Shown: in pieces, positions 19,579 through 28,462 of the stretch
Position numbering within the stretch: the first letter of the stretch is position 1
How the letters are laid out: every line of letters begins with the position of its first letter
Assembly (NCBI RefSeq): GCF_900109495.1
Contig: NZ_FOAA01000001.1
Coordinates: forward strand, 372,001-436,000
From: Ectothiorhodospira marina
GTDB lineage: Bacteria > Pseudomonadota > Gammaproteobacteria > Ectothiorhodospirales > Ectothiorhodospiraceae
Reading direction: 5' to 3'
Length of the DNA stretch: 64,000 nt
Made by a program: the position numbers and the translations under genes
Notes under the pieces: model-generated
Database searches by the model: none
What the model was told of the DNA's origin: nothing
Seen by the model: the letters and a program-made list of their open reading frames with translations, nothing else

Positions 19579-20253
19579 ATGTGGGACTATTCCGAGAAGG
19601 TCAAAGAGCACTTCTTCAACCCCCGCAATGTCGGTGTGGTGCGCGACGCCAATGCCACCGGCGAGGTGGGTTCCATCAGTTGCGGCGACGCTTTGCGGCT
19701 CACGCTCAAGGTGGATCCGGAGAGCGGTGTGATTCAGGAGGCCGGTTTTCAGACTTTCGGCTGCGGTTCCGCGGTCGCCTCCAGTTCGGTGCTCACCGAG
19801 ATGATTATCGGTCTCACCCTGGATGAGGCTGAGCGCATCAATAATGACGACATCGCCAATGCCCTGGGTGGCCTGCCACCGGAGAAGATGCATTGCTCCG
19901 TCATGGGGCATGAGGCCCTGCAGGCCGCCATCGCCAACTACCGGGGCGAGGTCTGGAAGGACGATCACGAGGAAGGTGCCTTGATTTGCAAGTGCTTTGC
20001 CATCGATGCCGTGAAGATCGAGCAGACCATTCGTGACCACGGCCTGCGCACCGTCCAGGACGTGACCGGATACACCAAGGCGGGGGGCGGTTGCTCCACC
20101 TGTCACGAGGGGATCGAGGAACTGCTCACCCGGGTGCTGAGCGAGAAGGGCGAGGCCTTCGACCCGGAAAACCATGCCACGGAGGCATCGGCTTCCGCCA
20201 AGTCCGCAGGGTTGCCGCCGATGAATATCCGTGCCATGGCCATGGGGGAATAG
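19579..20253 (+). CDS. nifU: Fe-S cluster scaffold NifU, short form without Nfu domain
   Basis: 224 residues. The IscU-like domain has C35, C62 and C106, and the central [2Fe-2S] domain has C137, C139, C172 and C175, exactly the Azotobacter NifU numbers. The C-terminal Nfu domain with its CxxC pair, normally reaching about 312 residues, is absent. Instead the protein ends in a 40-residue tail without cysteine. It should receive sulfur from NifS, four bases downstream, and build transient clusters for nitrogenase proteins. Confidence 0.95.
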   Translation: MWDYSEKVKEHFFNPRNVGVVRDANATGEVGSISCGDALRLTLKVDPESGVIQEAGFQTFGCGSAVASSSVLTEMIIGLTLDEAERINNDDIANALGGLPPEKMHCSVMGHEALQAAIANYRGEVWKDDHEEGALICKCFAIDAVKIEQTIRDHGLRTVQDVTGYTKAGGGCSTCHEGIEELLTRVLSEKGEAFDPENHATEASASAKSAGLPPMNIRAMAMGE

Positions 20254-20256
20254 CGC

Positions 20257-21465
20257 ATGAAGCCCATCTACATGGACAACAATGCCACCACCTGTGTGGA
20301 CCCCCGGGTGGTGGAGACGATGCTGCCGTTTCTCACCGAGCAGTTTGGCAACCCCTCATCGATGCACCGCTTTGGCGACCAGGTGGGTCGTGCCCTCAAG
20401 CGGGCACGCGAACAGGTGCAGTCCCTGCTCGGTGCCGAACACGCCTCCGAGGTCATCTTCACCTCCTGTGGCACCGAGTCGGACTCCACGGCCATCCTGT
20501 CTGCGGTACGGGCCCAGCCCCAGCGTCGGGAGATCATTACCACCGAGGTGGAGCACCCGGCGGTGCTCAATGTCTGCGAGCAGCTGGAAAAGGAGGGCTA
20601 CACCATCCACCGCCTGGGCGTGGATGGTCAGGGGCGCCTCGATCTGGCCCATTACCGTGAGGTCTTGTCCGACCAGGTGGCTGTGGCTTCCATCATGTGG
20701 GCCAACAATGAGACGGGCACCCTGTTCCCGGTGGAGAGCATGGCCGAAATGGCCCGTGCCAAGGGGGTGATGTTCCACACCGACGCGGTTCAGGCCGTGG
20801 GTAAGCTGCCCATTGATCTCAAGTACACCTGCATCGACATGCTCTCCCTGTCGGGTCACAAGCTGCATGCGCCCAAGGGCGTGGGCGTCTTGTACGTGCG
20901 ACGCGGTCTGCGGTTTCGGCCCTTGTTGCGCGGTGGGCACCAGGAGCGGGGCCGGCGTGCCGGCACGGAGAACGTGCCTGGCATCATTGCCCTGGGTCGG
21001 GCCGCTGAACTGGCACTGACTCACATGGATGATGAGCGCCGCCGGGTGCGGGTCTTGCGGGATCGACTGGAAACGGGGCTGCTGGAGCAGATCCCCCACG
21101 CCTTCGTCACCGGGGATGTGGACAATCGCCTGCCCAATACCCTGAATATCGCCTTCGAGTACATCGAGGGTGAGTCCATCCTGCTCATGCTCAATCAGCA
21201 GGGTATCGCGGCATCCAGTGGATCGGCTTGTACCTCCGGCTCCCTGGAGCCCTCCCATGTGATGCGGGCCATGGGGATTCCCTACACCGCCGCCCATGGC
21301 TCGGTACGGTTTTCCTTATCCCGCTTCAATACGCAGGAGGAGGTGGACCGTGTGATCCAGGTCATGCCCGACATCGTGGCCCGGTTGCGCAAGCTGTCGC
21401 CCTATTGGGGTGAGGACGGTCCGGTAGAGGATCCCGAGCAGGCGTTTGCACCGGCTTATGCGTGA
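20257..21465 (+). CDS. nifS: Cysteine desulfurase NifS
   Basis: 402 residues. PLP-binding Lys202 in LSLSGHKLHAPKG and the catalytic Cys325 in SSGSACTSG are both at the Azotobacter positions; His100 lies in TTEVEHPAV. It strips sulfur from cysteine for cluster assembly on NifU, with which it forms an operon (gap three bases). Followed by a hairpin repeat that probably closes the operon. Confidence 0.98.
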   Translation: MKPIYMDNNATTCVDPRVVETMLPFLTEQFGNPSSMHRFGDQVGRALKRAREQVQSLLGAEHASEVIFTSCGTESDSTAILSAVRAQPQRREIITTEVEHPAVLNVCEQLEKEGYTIHRLGVDGQGRLDLAHYREVLSDQVAVASIMWANNETGTLFPVESMAEMARAKGVMFHTDAVQAVGKLPIDLKYTCIDMLSLSGHKLHAPKGVGVLYVRRGLRFRPLLRGGHQERGRRAGTENVPGIIALGRAAELALTHMDDERRRVRVLRDRLETGLLEQIPHAFVTGDVDNRLPNTLNIAFEYIEGESILLMLNQQGIAASSGSACTSGSLEPSHVMRAMGIPYTAAHGSVRFSLSRFNTQEEVDRVIQVMPDIVARLRKLSPYWGEDGPVEDPEQAFAPAYA

Positions 21466-21472
21466 TGGTTTT

Positions 21473-21586
21473 CCCCTCACCCCAACCCCTCTCCCCAAAG
21501 GGGAGAGGGGCTCACGGGCGTGAAGCGTTCACTCCTGTCTCACTGTCTGCCGTGTCCCCGGTGGGAGAAGGGCCGGGGATGAGGGG
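21473..21586. repeat. C-rich hairpin repeat after nifS
   Basis: Starts CCCCTCACCCCAACCCCTCT and ends GGGCCGGGGATGAGGGG, like 14592-14697, with an inner CTCCCC/GGGGAG stem at 21491-21506. Confidence 0.78.
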
Positions 21587-21592
21587 CGCGGA

Positions 21593-21620
21593 GCCCCGAA
21601 CCCCGAACCCCGAACCCCGA
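21593..21620. repeat. Short tandem repeat (7-bp units)
   Basis: About four units of CCCGAAC directly after the hairpin element. No function suggested. Confidence 0.65.
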
Positions 21621-21624
21621 CCCA

Positions 21625-21640
21625 TGTAGCAAATCCCACA
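21625..21640 (+). promoter_or_regulatory. NifA upstream activator site for nifV
   Basis: Perfect TGT-N10-ACA (TGTagcaaatcccACA), 82 bp upstream of the -24-like box at 21723. Confidence 0.65.
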
Positions 21641-21722
21641 ACTCCCTCCCGGAGGTCGCAAAACGACACCCGGAAACACGGCGATCACACAGAAAATTTC
21701 GCGTAATCAGTCATCTATAATT

Positions 21723-21738
21723 TGGCATGGAACTCGCT
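21723..21738 (+). promoter_or_regulatory. Probable weak sigma-54 promoter of nifVWZM
   Basis: TGGCATGGAACTCGCT keeps GG and GC at the right spacing but deviates at two other consensus positions. The NifA site upstream makes it credible. Confidence 0.55.
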
Positions 21739-21774
21739 TAATCATTCCTGGAACCTGTGCTGAGCGAGCTGCCC

Positions 21775-22923
21775 ATGACCCACCCCCCTACCATCGTCAT
21801 CGATGACACCACCCTTCGGGACGGTGAACAGTCCGCCGGCGTTGCCTTCAATGATGCCGAGCGTATCGCCATCGCTCGCGGGCTGGATGAACTGGGTGTG
21901 CCGGAACTGGAAGTGGGTATCCCTTCCATGGGGGACGAGGAGCGGGACTCCATTCGTTTGCTGGCGGGCCTGGGACTCAACGCCCGCCTGCTGGTCTGGA
22001 GCCGCATGCGCACGGATGATCTGAGATCCTGCGCCCATCTGGGCGTGGACATGGTGGACCTGTCCATTCCCGTATCCGATCAACAGATCACCCGCAAGCT
22101 GGGTCGTAGCCGCGACTGGGTGCTGGACTGTATTCGGCGCCATGTGGACGAGGCTCAGGCGTTGAACCTGGAGGTCAGCGTGGGCGGAGAGGATGCCTCC
22201 CGAGCCGACATGGATTTTCTGGTGCAGGTGATGGAAACGGCACAACAGGCGGGCGCCCGGCGTTTTCGTTTTGCCGACACCGTGGGCATCCTCGAACCTT
22301 TCACCGTGCTGGAGCGCATGCGCCGGCTTCGTGCCCATTCGGACCTGGAGATCGAGATGCATGCCCATGACGATCTGGGTCTGGCTACTGCCAACAGCCT
22401 GGCAGCGGCACTGGGAGGGGCGACTCATTTAAACACCACAGTCAACGGCATCGGTGAGCGGGCCGGGAACGCCGCCCTGGAAGAGGTGGTGCTGGGTTTG
22501 CGGCAGTTGCACGGCATCGAGACGGGGGTGGATCTGCGCCGTTTTCAAAATTTGTCCCACCTGGTGGAAACCGCCACCGGCCACCCCATCCATTGGCAGA
22601 AGAGCCTGGTGGGGGAAGGCGTTTTTACTCACGAGGCGGGCATCCACGTGGACGGCCTGCTCAAGGATCCAGCCAACTACCAGGGTGTCGACCCGGCAGA
22701 ACTGGGCCGTGAACATCGACTGGTGCTGGGCAAGCATTCGGGCACCAGCGCGGTGATCCAGGCCTATGCACGTCTGGGGATCCCCCTGGGACGTGCCGAG
22801 GCCACCCTGCTGCTGGCGAGGATCCGCAGCGCTGCCTCGCGTACCAAGCGGGCACCCACCGATCAGGAACTGGCGCTTTGGCACCGGGAACTGACCGCCC
22901 TGACCGACGCCATCCCCGCATGA
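21775..22923 (+). CDS. nifV: Homocitrate synthase
   Basis: 382 residues from ATG 21775; an in-frame GTG at 21757 would add six. NifV condenses acetyl-CoA and 2-oxoglutarate to (R)-homocitrate, the organic ligand of FeMo-co. Motifs of the DRE-TIM metallolyase family: DDTTLRDGEQSAGV near the N-terminus, EMHAHDDLGLATAN (metal histidines) and VNGIGERAGNA. Begins the nifV-nifW-nifZ-nifM group with its own NifA-type control region. Confidence 0.96.
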   Translation: MTHPPTIVIDDTTLRDGEQSAGVAFNDAERIAIARGLDELGVPELEVGIPSMGDEERDSIRLLAGLGLNARLLVWSRMRTDDLRSCAHLGVDMVDLSIPVSDQQITRKLGRSRDWVLDCIRRHVDEAQALNLEVSVGGEDASRADMDFLVQVMETAQQAGARRFRFADTVGILEPFTVLERMRRLRAHSDLEIEMHAHDDLGLATANSLAAALGGATHLNTTVNGIGERAGNAALEEVVLGLRQLHGIETGVDLRRFQNLSHLVETATGHPIHWQKSLVGEGVFTHEAGIHVDGLLKDPANYQGVDPAELGREHRLVLGKHSGTSAVIQAYARLGIPLGRAEATLLLARIRSAASRTKRAPTDQELALWHRELTALTDAIPA

Positions 22924-22969
22924 ATCGCACCGCTTGTCCTCACCTGAAACCCGCTACAAGGATCACACC

Positions 22970-23302
22970 ATGAATTCCGAAACCTTGCAGGACGACCTCC
23001 AGGATCTGGAATCCGCCGAGGATTTTCTGGAGTACTTCGACATCCCCTATAACGAGGCCGTGGTGAAGGTGAATCGCTTGCACATCCTGCAGCGCTTTCA
23101 CGACTACCTGAGCGCCCAGACACCGGGTGAGCCCAGCGATGCCAGGGCTACGCATGATCTGTACCGGGGCCTACTGAGTCAGGCCTACAGTGATTTCGTG
23201 AATTCCGATGCCCAGACCGAAAAGGTCTTCAAGGTTTTCCAGCGGCCTCCGCCGGGCGTGGCCTATGTTTCCCTGGACGAGGCCTTTGGCCGTCAATCAT
23301 GA
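22970..23302 (+). CDS. nifW: Nitrogenase-stabilising/protective protein NifW
   Basis: 110 residues, all-helical by composition, with the family pattern LESAEDFLEYFDIPYNEAVV, NRLHILQRFHDYL and FKVFQ near the end. Start ATG at 22970 follows AAGGA. NifW binds the MoFe protein and helps it survive oxygen or complete maturation. Its stop overlaps the region just before nifZ. Confidence 0.95.
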   Translation: MNSETLQDDLQDLESAEDFLEYFDIPYNEAVVKVNRLHILQRFHDYLSAQTPGEPSDARATHDLYRGLLSQAYSDFVNSDAQTEKVFKVFQRPPPGVAYVSLDEAFGRQS

Positions 23303-23361
23303 ACCTGGCAACGGGCGAGCAGCCCGCCACTCAAAGGATTGGCAAGGATGAGGAGCAACCC

Positions 23362-23817
23362 ATGAAACCCCTGTATGAATACGGCGAACGGGTGCGCGTG
23401 GTGCGCCCCATCCGGAATGATGGAAGCTATCCGGGCATGGATCGGGGCAGTCTGCTGGTACCACGGGGCAGCGTTGGCGTGGTGATCGACATGGGTCGAT
23501 TCCTGCAGGATCAGATTATCTACACGATCAACTTCATGGAGCACGGTCGCATTGTCGGTTGTCGCCAGGAGGAATTACTGGATGCCAATGCCCATTGGGT
23601 ACCTACCCGTTACGAGTTCCGCGATAAGGTGATGCCCCGGGTACCGCTTGGCATCCAGGGACAACCAGTGGTGAAGCCCGGTGCGGTGGGTGAAATCTGC
23701 AAAGTGCTGCGGGATCTGCCGGACGGCGTGGAGTACCACGTGAACTTTGCCGGGCGGGTTCTTCAGGTGCCGGAATCGGCGTTGGATGATCCTCCCGGGG
23801 AAGGCGGGACATCATGA
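23362..23817 (+). CDS. nifZ: NifZ, MoFe protein maturation factor
   Basis: 151 residues from ATG 23362, chosen for its GAGGAG site and the family start MKPLYEYGERVRVVRPIRNDG. Earlier in-frame codons from 23299 overlap nifW. NifZ acts, with NifH, in forming the second P-cluster of NifDK. Repeat-like halves are visible: RGSVGVVIDMGRFLQDQIIY and PGAVGEICKVLRDLPDGVEY. Confidence 0.94.
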   Translation: MKPLYEYGERVRVVRPIRNDGSYPGMDRGSLLVPRGSVGVVIDMGRFLQDQIIYTINFMEHGRIVGCRQEELLDANAHWVPTRYEFRDKVMPRVPLGIQGQPVVKPGAVGEICKVLRDLPDGVEYHVNFAGRVLQVPESALDDPPGEGGTS

Positions 23818-23849
23818 ATTCTCATCAAGCATTCTGAGCGGGAGGCTGT

Positions 23850-24701
23850 ATGACGCCCACACTGGAACATCGCCCGGAGTTGGCTTACATCGAGCTGCGC
23901 ACGGCGTTGGACAGCTTCGAAAAGCCCCTGGGTAAACTGGATGAGGCCGAGCGTCAAACCGTTCGGGCACGCTCGGCCCGAGCCTACGAGATCGGTGCCC
24001 GGGCACTGGCGTCGGACCAGGCTCCGGATGTGCATGTGCCCCGGGAGACACTGGATCATGCCCTGGCGGAGATCCGCGGCCGCTATCCGGATGAGGCCAG
24101 TTTTGCGGCGGAACTGGAGGTCCATGGGTTCGACCTGGGCACCTTCCGCCAGGCCCTGCATCGAGAGCTACGCCTGGAGGCCGTTCTGGATCGGGTGGCC
24201 AATCGCATGGGGCAGGTCAGCGATCTTGATGTGAAGCTCTTCTATTACTTGCACCAGGAGCGGTTCAAGTCACCCGAGTCCCGCACCGTGCGTCAGATCC
24301 TGATCACGATCAACCCGGACTACCCGGAGAACACCCGCGAGCAGGCGCGACAACGACTGGAAGCCGTGGCAGCGGAACTGACCGGAGACGCGGATCAGTT
24401 TGCCGCCCAGGCAACGCGTCATTCAGAGTGTCCCAGCGCCATAAAGGGGGGGCTTGTGGGCAAGGCACCCCGGGGCACACTGTTTACGGCCCTGGATGAA
24501 GCCCTCTTTGCACTGGAGGCGGGACAGGTGAGCGAGATCCTCGAGACCGAGGTGGGGTTTCATGTTCTGCTGTGTGAGGCCATCCACCCGGCACGCACCG
24601 TACCCTTGGCGGAGGTGGAGGAGCGCATCCGCCAGCAACTGGAAAAACGTCGCCGCAGCGCCTGCCAGCGCGAGTGGCTCAAGAGCCTGGAGGCTTCCTG
24701 A
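23850..24701 (+). CDS. nifM: NifM, peptidyl-prolyl isomerase for NifH
   Basis: 283 residues. An N-terminal helical domain is followed by a parvulin (PpiC) domain from about residue 140 (SRTVRQILITIN…, GGLVGKAPRGTLFTALDEALFALEAGQVS, VGFHVLLCEAI). NifM is needed for folding of the iron protein. Start ATG at 23850 after GAGCGGGAGGCTGT. Last nif gene of the window. Confidence 0.95.
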   Translation: MTPTLEHRPELAYIELRTALDSFEKPLGKLDEAERQTVRARSARAYEIGARALASDQAPDVHVPRETLDHALAEIRGRYPDEASFAAELEVHGFDLGTFRQALHRELRLEAVLDRVANRMGQVSDLDVKLFYYLHQERFKSPESRTVRQILITINPDYPENTREQARQRLEAVAAELTGDADQFAAQATRHSECPSAIKGGLVGKAPRGTLFTALDEALFALEAGQVSEILETEVGFHVLLCEAIHPARTVPLAEVEERIRQQLEKRRRSACQREWLKSLEAS

Positions 24702-24739
24702 GCATGCGCGCGCGGGGCACATCCTCTTTTTGGCCCTCC

Positions 24740-24764
24740 CGTGGGAGCGGCCCTGGCCGCGAAT
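24740..24764. repeat. REP-like palindromic element
   Basis: CGTGGGAGCGGCCCTGGCCGCGAAT pattern, inverted relative to the copy at 3944-3969. Lies between nifM and the converging metallo-hydrolase gene. Confidence 0.75.
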
Positions 24765-24791
24765 AGCCGCTCCAAGCCACCTCCCCGATGT

Positions 24792-25496
24792 TCAGGGGCT
24801 GACGGGAGGCCTCTCCGGCCCATATGGGCCGCTGCGCACCCGATCGTGTTCCTCCATGCGGTAATGCACAAAGGCGGCTTCATCTTCAAAATGCATGAAG
24901 GGATTCCCCTGGGCCTGTTCGCTCAGTGTGGAGGTGGGTTGCACACCGTAGTCATGGCCGGGATGGATGACGGTCTGACCGGGCAGCTCGTCCCGTAATC
25001 GTTTCAGGGAACGGAGCATGGCCTTGGGATCCCCCTGCTTCAGGTCACATCGACCGCAACCGTACACAAAAAGCGTATCGCCGGTGATCAGGTCATCACC
25101 CAGGTGGTAACAGGTGCCGCCCGGCGTATGTCCTGGTGTGTGTATCACCTGTATCGGTGTGTTGCCCAAACGAATCTCGTCACCCTCGTTGTGCAGGACG
25201 GCGTCGGCTGGCGCCTGACCCCAGTAATCGGCCTCCGCCTTGAGCAGGTGCACCTCGGCGCCCGTCTGTTCACGCACCTCATCCAGGCCATTGATGTGGT
25301 CCTGATGGGTGTGGGTGAGCAGGATGTGGGTGATCTCAAGGCCCAGGGATCGGGCGCGTTCCAGGGCCTGATCCACTTCCCAGGCCGGGTCAACGATGGC
25401 TGCCTGGCGGGTGGCCTTGTCTTCCACCAGATAGATGAAGTTATCCATGGGGCCCAGTTGCAGGGTATGGATGATGTGCGTGGGGGATGCGGTCAT
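24792..25496 (-). CDS. MBL-fold metallo-hydrolase (glyoxalase II/persulfide dioxygenase-like)
   Basis: 234 residues. Metal ligands of the metallo-beta-lactamase fold are clear: THTHQDH (about 60-66), TPGHTPGG, ITGDTLFVYGCGRCD and HPGHDYG. A C-terminal extension contains a GNPFMHFEDE segment. It could be a glyoxalase II-like thioesterase or, as the downstream partner of a DUF2892 protein, a sulfur-handling dioxygenase; the sequence does not decide. Cytoplasmic, no signal peptide. Confidence 0.85.
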   Translation of the reverse strand: MTASPTHIIHTLQLGPMDNFIYLVEDKATRQAAIVDPAWEVDQALERARSLGLEITHILLTHTHQDHINGLDEVREQTGAEVHLLKAEADYWGQAPADAVLHNEGDEIRLGNTPIQVIHTPGHTPGGTCYHLGDDLITGDTLFVYGCGRCDLKQGDPKAMLRSLKRLRDELPGQTVIHPGHDYGVQPTSTLSEQAQGNPFMHFEDEAAFVHYRMEEHDRVRSGPYGPERPPVSP

Positions 25497-25527
25497 GAAA
25501 GTCCTCCAGAAGGCGATTCAGACCATA

Positions 25528-25554
25528 CCCCTCCCCGGTCATGGGGAGGGGAGG
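25528..25554. repeat. Short hairpin of the C-rich family
   Basis: CCCCTCCCCGGTCATGGGGAGGGG, a near-perfect inverted repeat between the metallo-hydrolase and the small membrane protein gene. Confidence 0.6.
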
Positions 25555-25643
25555 CAAGTCAGTTCACCCCCAATGGTGAAGAGGGATGCTCAACCCGGAG
25601 GCTCGACATCAGGCGCTGCGGGCGGAGCATGGGCCGTATGGGA

Positions 25644-25844
25644 TCAGCTGAAGGCCTGGCCCGGTTTGACACCGAACTTCTTGAGTACGATGGCCAGGGG
25701 GCAAAACCCGGTGAAGGCCGACTGCAGCAGGTTGAGACCCACGAACGCGGTGAGCCACAGCCACAGGGGGCTGAGCAGCGACAGCAGCAGGGTCAGCAGA
25801 ATCATGCTGCCGGCAAATGCAAATACGGCACGATCGATCGTCAT
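25644..25844 (-). CDS. Small DUF2892/YgaP-type inner membrane protein
   Basis: 66 residues. Starts [21 protein letters not shown] and contains two hydrophobic segments separated by SPLWLWL, then [17 protein letters not shown], the FCP motif characteristic of the DUF2892 family. These proteins usually accompany rhodanese or persulfide-processing enzymes, so a role in sulfane sulfur handling with the metallo-hydrolase is plausible. Lies 48 bp downstream of gltA. Confidence 0.85.
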   Translation of the reverse strand: MTIDRAVFAFAGSMILLTLLLSLLSPLWLWLTAFVGLNLLQSAFTGFCPLAIVLKKFGVKPGQAFS

Positions 25845-25892
25845 GGTGTTTCCCTCTCCGTTGATTTAGGGTCTCCTAATATAGTGATACGC

Positions 25893-27191
25893 TCAGCGCT
25901 TCTCAATGGGCACATAGTCCCGGGTGGCAGCGCCAGTGTACAACTGACGAGGGCGCCCGATGCGGGATTCGGGATCCTGCATCATCTCGCACCAGTGGGC
26001 ATTCCAGCCCACGATGCGGGCCAATGCGAAGATGGCGGTGAACATGTTCAGCGGGATGCCCATGGCCCGCAGGATCAGGCCCGAATAGAAATCCACGTTG
26101 GGGTAGAGCTTGCGCTCCTTGAAGTAGTCGTCCTCCATGGCAATACGCTCCAGTTCCATGGCCACCTCGAACAGGGGTTCGTTCTCCGCACCCATTTCCC
26201 GCAGCAGCTCGTGACACATTTTGCGGATGATCTTGGCGCGGGGGTCATAGTTCTTGTACACCCGATGGCCGAAGCCCATGAGGCGGAAGGAGTCATCCTT
26301 GTCCTTGGCGCGGTTGACGAAGTACTCCACCGACTGGCCACTTTCGACAATGGATTCAAGCATCCGGACCACCTTCTCGTTGGCACCGCCATGCAAGGGG
26401 CCCCAAAGGGAGGCAATACCGGCGGAGACCGCGGCGAAGGGGTTGGCCTCGGAACTGCCGGACAGGCGAACCGTGGAAGTGGAAGCGTTCTGCTCGTGGT
26501 CCGCATGCAGGATCAGAATCAGGTCCAGCGCTTTGGCAAATACTGGATTGGGTTCGTAACGTTCCGTGGGCACGCCAAACATCATGCGCAGGAAGTTTTC
26601 CGAATAGCCCAGTTCGTTGTCCGGATACAGGAAGGGCTGACCAATGGCATATTTATAGGACCAGGCAGCGATGGTGGGCATCTTGGAGATCATGCGATGG
26701 GCAGCGATCTCCCGGTGACGCGGATTATGCACGTCGGTGGTGTCGTGGAAGAAGGCCGACAGGGCACCGAACACACCGACCATGATGGCCATCGGGTGGG
26801 CATCATGCCGGAAGCCATCATAGAAGCGACGGATTGCCTGGTGAGGCATGGAATGTTTCTGGATGATGCGGCTGAAGGTCTCCAACTCGGTCGCGGTGGG
26901 CAGTTCCCCGTAGAGCAGCAGGTAGCAGGTCTCCAGGTAGGTACTGTGCTCCGCCAGTTGTTCGATGGGATAGCCCCGGTACATGAGGATGCCCTGATCA
27001 CCGTCGATGTAGGTGATGTCGCTGCGGCAACTGGCCGTGGACATGAAGCCCGGGTCATAGGTGAAATAGCCCAGTTCCTGGGACAAGGGCCGGATGTCCA
27101 CAGTGCCGGGCCCCTGTGTGCCTTCGAGCACGGGCAGTTCCACCTGCTTGCCGGTGGCGTTATCGATAACCGTGACGGTACGGGATGTCAT
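25893..27191 (-). CDS. gltA: Citrate synthase (type II, hexameric form)
   Basis: 432 residues from ATG 27191, which has a GAGGA site and the usual start [15 protein letters not shown]. Catalytic histidines lie in [10 protein letters not shown] and GPLHGGANE, and the aspartate region in the [12 protein letters not shown] neighbourhood ([13 protein letters not shown]). It condenses oxaloacetate and acetyl-CoA in the citric acid cycle. The frame is open for 100 codons more upstream, but these are not conserved. Confidence 0.98.
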   Translation of the reverse strand: MTSRTVTVIDNATGKQVELPVLEGTQGPGTVDIRPLSQELGYFTYDPGFMSTASCRSDITYIDGDQGILMYRGYPIEQLAEHSTYLETCYLLLYGELPTATELETFSRIIQKHSMPHQAIRRFYDGFRHDAHPMAIMVGVFGALSAFFHDTTDVHNPRHREIAAHRMISKMPTIAAWSYKYAIGQPFLYPDNELGYSENFLRMMFGVPTERYEPNPVFAKALDLILILHADHEQNASTSTVRLSGSSEANPFAAVSAGIASLWGPLHGGANEKVVRMLESIVESGQSVEYFVNRAKDKDDSFRLMGFGHRVYKNYDPRAKIIRKMCHELLREMGAENEPLFEVAMELERIAMEDDYFKERKLYPNVDFYSGLILRAMGIPLNMFTAIFALARIVGWNAHWCEMMQDPESRIGRPRQLYTGAATRDYVPIEKR

Positions 27192-27479
27192 GGGTTGTCC
27201 TCGTCGTCCGTTGTTCAGATGATTGGTCTCGGGGCCAGGCCCCTGATCTGTGTTTCGCGACCAGCCCACTGGGCGGCCCCCGAGCGCACACTTTATTGCG
27301 ACGCAGCACCCAGCGTCCATGATTTCTTGCGCAAGGGATCCGCGGGGCGGTTTGGTGATATTCAACAAGAAGTATGCCAGATCCATCGTCCCGGGGCTGC
27401 AAGCTTGCTGATTTTGGTGCAGTTTGTGCTTTCTAGCGGGTTCGGGGGGCATGTGCAAGTTGTGTGAGTGCCGCGCGAG

Positions 27480-27509
27480 TTGACAACCCATTCGCCGAGG
27501 GCCTAGATT
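27480..27509 (+). promoter_or_regulatory. Sigma-70 promoter of bfd
   Basis: TTGACA (27480-27485) and TAGATT (27504-27509) with an 18-base spacer. The start point should be about 27516, 35 bp before the bfd ATG. Confidence 0.6.
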
Positions 27510-27532
27510 CAGACTAAATTAGTAGGAAATAA
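27506..27532 (+). promoter_or_regulatory. Possible IscR-like operator at bfd promoter
   Basis: GATTCAGACTAAATTAGTAGG resembles the IscR type 1 site core GACT-N5-AGTC, with one mismatch (AGTA). It overlaps the -10 and start point, a place suited to repression. Since the gene encodes a [2Fe-2S] protein the idea is reasonable but unproven. Confidence 0.35.
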
Positions 27533-27550
27533 ACCGGAGAGCGAGCCGCC

Positions 27551-27769
27551 ATGTATGTGTGCTTATGCAAGGGTGTGACGGATACAAGGGTCCGCGAGGC
27601 GGTGCAGCAGGGAGCGCACAGCATGGCAGCTCTTCGTGCCGAGTTGGGAGTATGCACGGAGTGCAAGAAGTGTGCGGTTTCCATCAATGGTGTGCTTCGC
27701 GACACGCTCATGGCGGCCCCCGTGGTGGCTGCTCCCCTGTGTCTCCCCGAGTGCCATACTTCGGTATGA
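27551..27769 (+). CDS. bfd: Bacterioferritin-associated ferredoxin
   Basis: 72 residues with the four cysteines of the Bfd [2Fe-2S] site in the family spacing: MYVCLCKGV (C4, C6) and CTECKKC (C35, C38 region). Bfd reduces the ferric core of bacterioferritin to release iron. Bfr is encoded 154 bp downstream, supporting the assignment. The C-terminal 15 residues are alanine/proline-rich and not conserved. Confidence 0.93.
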   Translation: MYVCLCKGVTDTRVREAVQQGAHSMAALRAELGVCTECKKCAVSINGVLRDTLMAAPVVAAPLCLPECHTSV

Positions 27770-27923
27770 CCTCCCTGGCCTGCGGGAATCGGCGCCAGCC
27801 GCGTCAGGGCGGGTGGGGGTCAGGCTCTTTGCATGGACTGTGCATGATCATCGAGGGCGAGGAACCCACGCGGGGTCCAAGCCGCCAAGATAACCGTCAA
27901 CAACAACCCAGGGAGATCATTCC

Positions 27924-28406
27924 ATGAAAGGGGATCCCAAGGTCATTGAATACCTTAACAAGTCACTCAAGGGCGAGCTGACAGCCATCAATCAGTATTT
28001 TCTGCATGCCCGCATGTTCAAGGACTGGGGGCTGACGAAGCTGGATGAGTACGAGTATCACGAGTCCATCGACGAAATGAAGCATGCCGATCAACTCATT
28101 GAGCGCATCCTGTTTCTGGAGGGGTTGCCCAACCTGCAGGATCTGGGCAGGCTTTACATTGGTGAAAATACGCGCGAATGCCTGGAGTGCGACCTCAAGC
28201 TCGAGCACGAGGGGCACGCGGTGTACAAGGAGGCGGTGGCCTACTGCAACGAGGTGGGGGATTACGTCAGTCGTGACCTGTTCGCCGGCATTCTGGCCAA
28301 TGAGGAAGAGCACATCGACTGGATCGAGACCCAGTTGGGGCTGATTAACCGCATTGGTCTGCAGCAGTACGAGCAGCAGATGATGGGTGATCAGCCCAAC
28401 CCCTGA
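27924..28406 (+). CDS. bfr: Bacterioferritin
   Basis: 160 residues. Ferroxidase ligands E18, E51, H54, E94, E127 and H130 and the haem ligand M52 are at the Escherichia coli Bfr positions. It forms a 24-subunit haem-containing shell that oxidises and stores iron. Start ATG after CAGGGAGATCATTCC. Downstream of bfd, probably co-regulated by iron. Confidence 0.98.
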   Translation: MKGDPKVIEYLNKSLKGELTAINQYFLHARMFKDWGLTKLDEYEYHESIDEMKHADQLIERILFLEGLPNLQDLGRLYIGENTRECLECDLKLEHEGHAVYKEAVAYCNEVGDYVSRDLFAGILANEEEHIDWIETQLGLINRIGLQQYEQQMMGDQPNP

Positions 28407-28420
28407 CAGGTCCTTTGCGT

Positions 28421-28449
28421 CCCCCTTCTCCCCGTGGGGGGAGAAGGGG
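28421..28449. terminator. Hairpin between converging bfr and IalB-like gene
   Basis: CCCCCTTCTCCCCGTGGGGGGAGAAGGGG is a strong stem-loop placed between two converging stop codons. It belongs to the C-rich repeat family and may serve as a bidirectional terminator, though there is no T-run. Confidence 0.55.
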
Positions 28450-28462
28450 CGTGCGGTTTGGT

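Larger units (their letters stand above)
21466..21774. other. Intergenic region nifS-nifV
   Basis: Contains, in order, the large C-rich hairpin element (21473-21586), a short tandem repeat of CCCGAAC units (about 21593-21620), a NifA-type site (21625-21640), and a weak sigma-54 promoter (21723-21738). No gene is seen. Confidence 0.7.
27192..27550. other. Divergent intergenic region gltA-bfd
   Basis: 359 bp without a supported gene. It should hold the gltA promoter (minus strand, not assigned) and the bfd promoter at its right end. Confidence 0.6.

Noticed and set aside
25104-27467. A 787-codon open frame opposite gltA and its neighbours
   Set aside because: It runs antisense through three supported genes; its composition is typical of antisense frames in GC-rich DNA.
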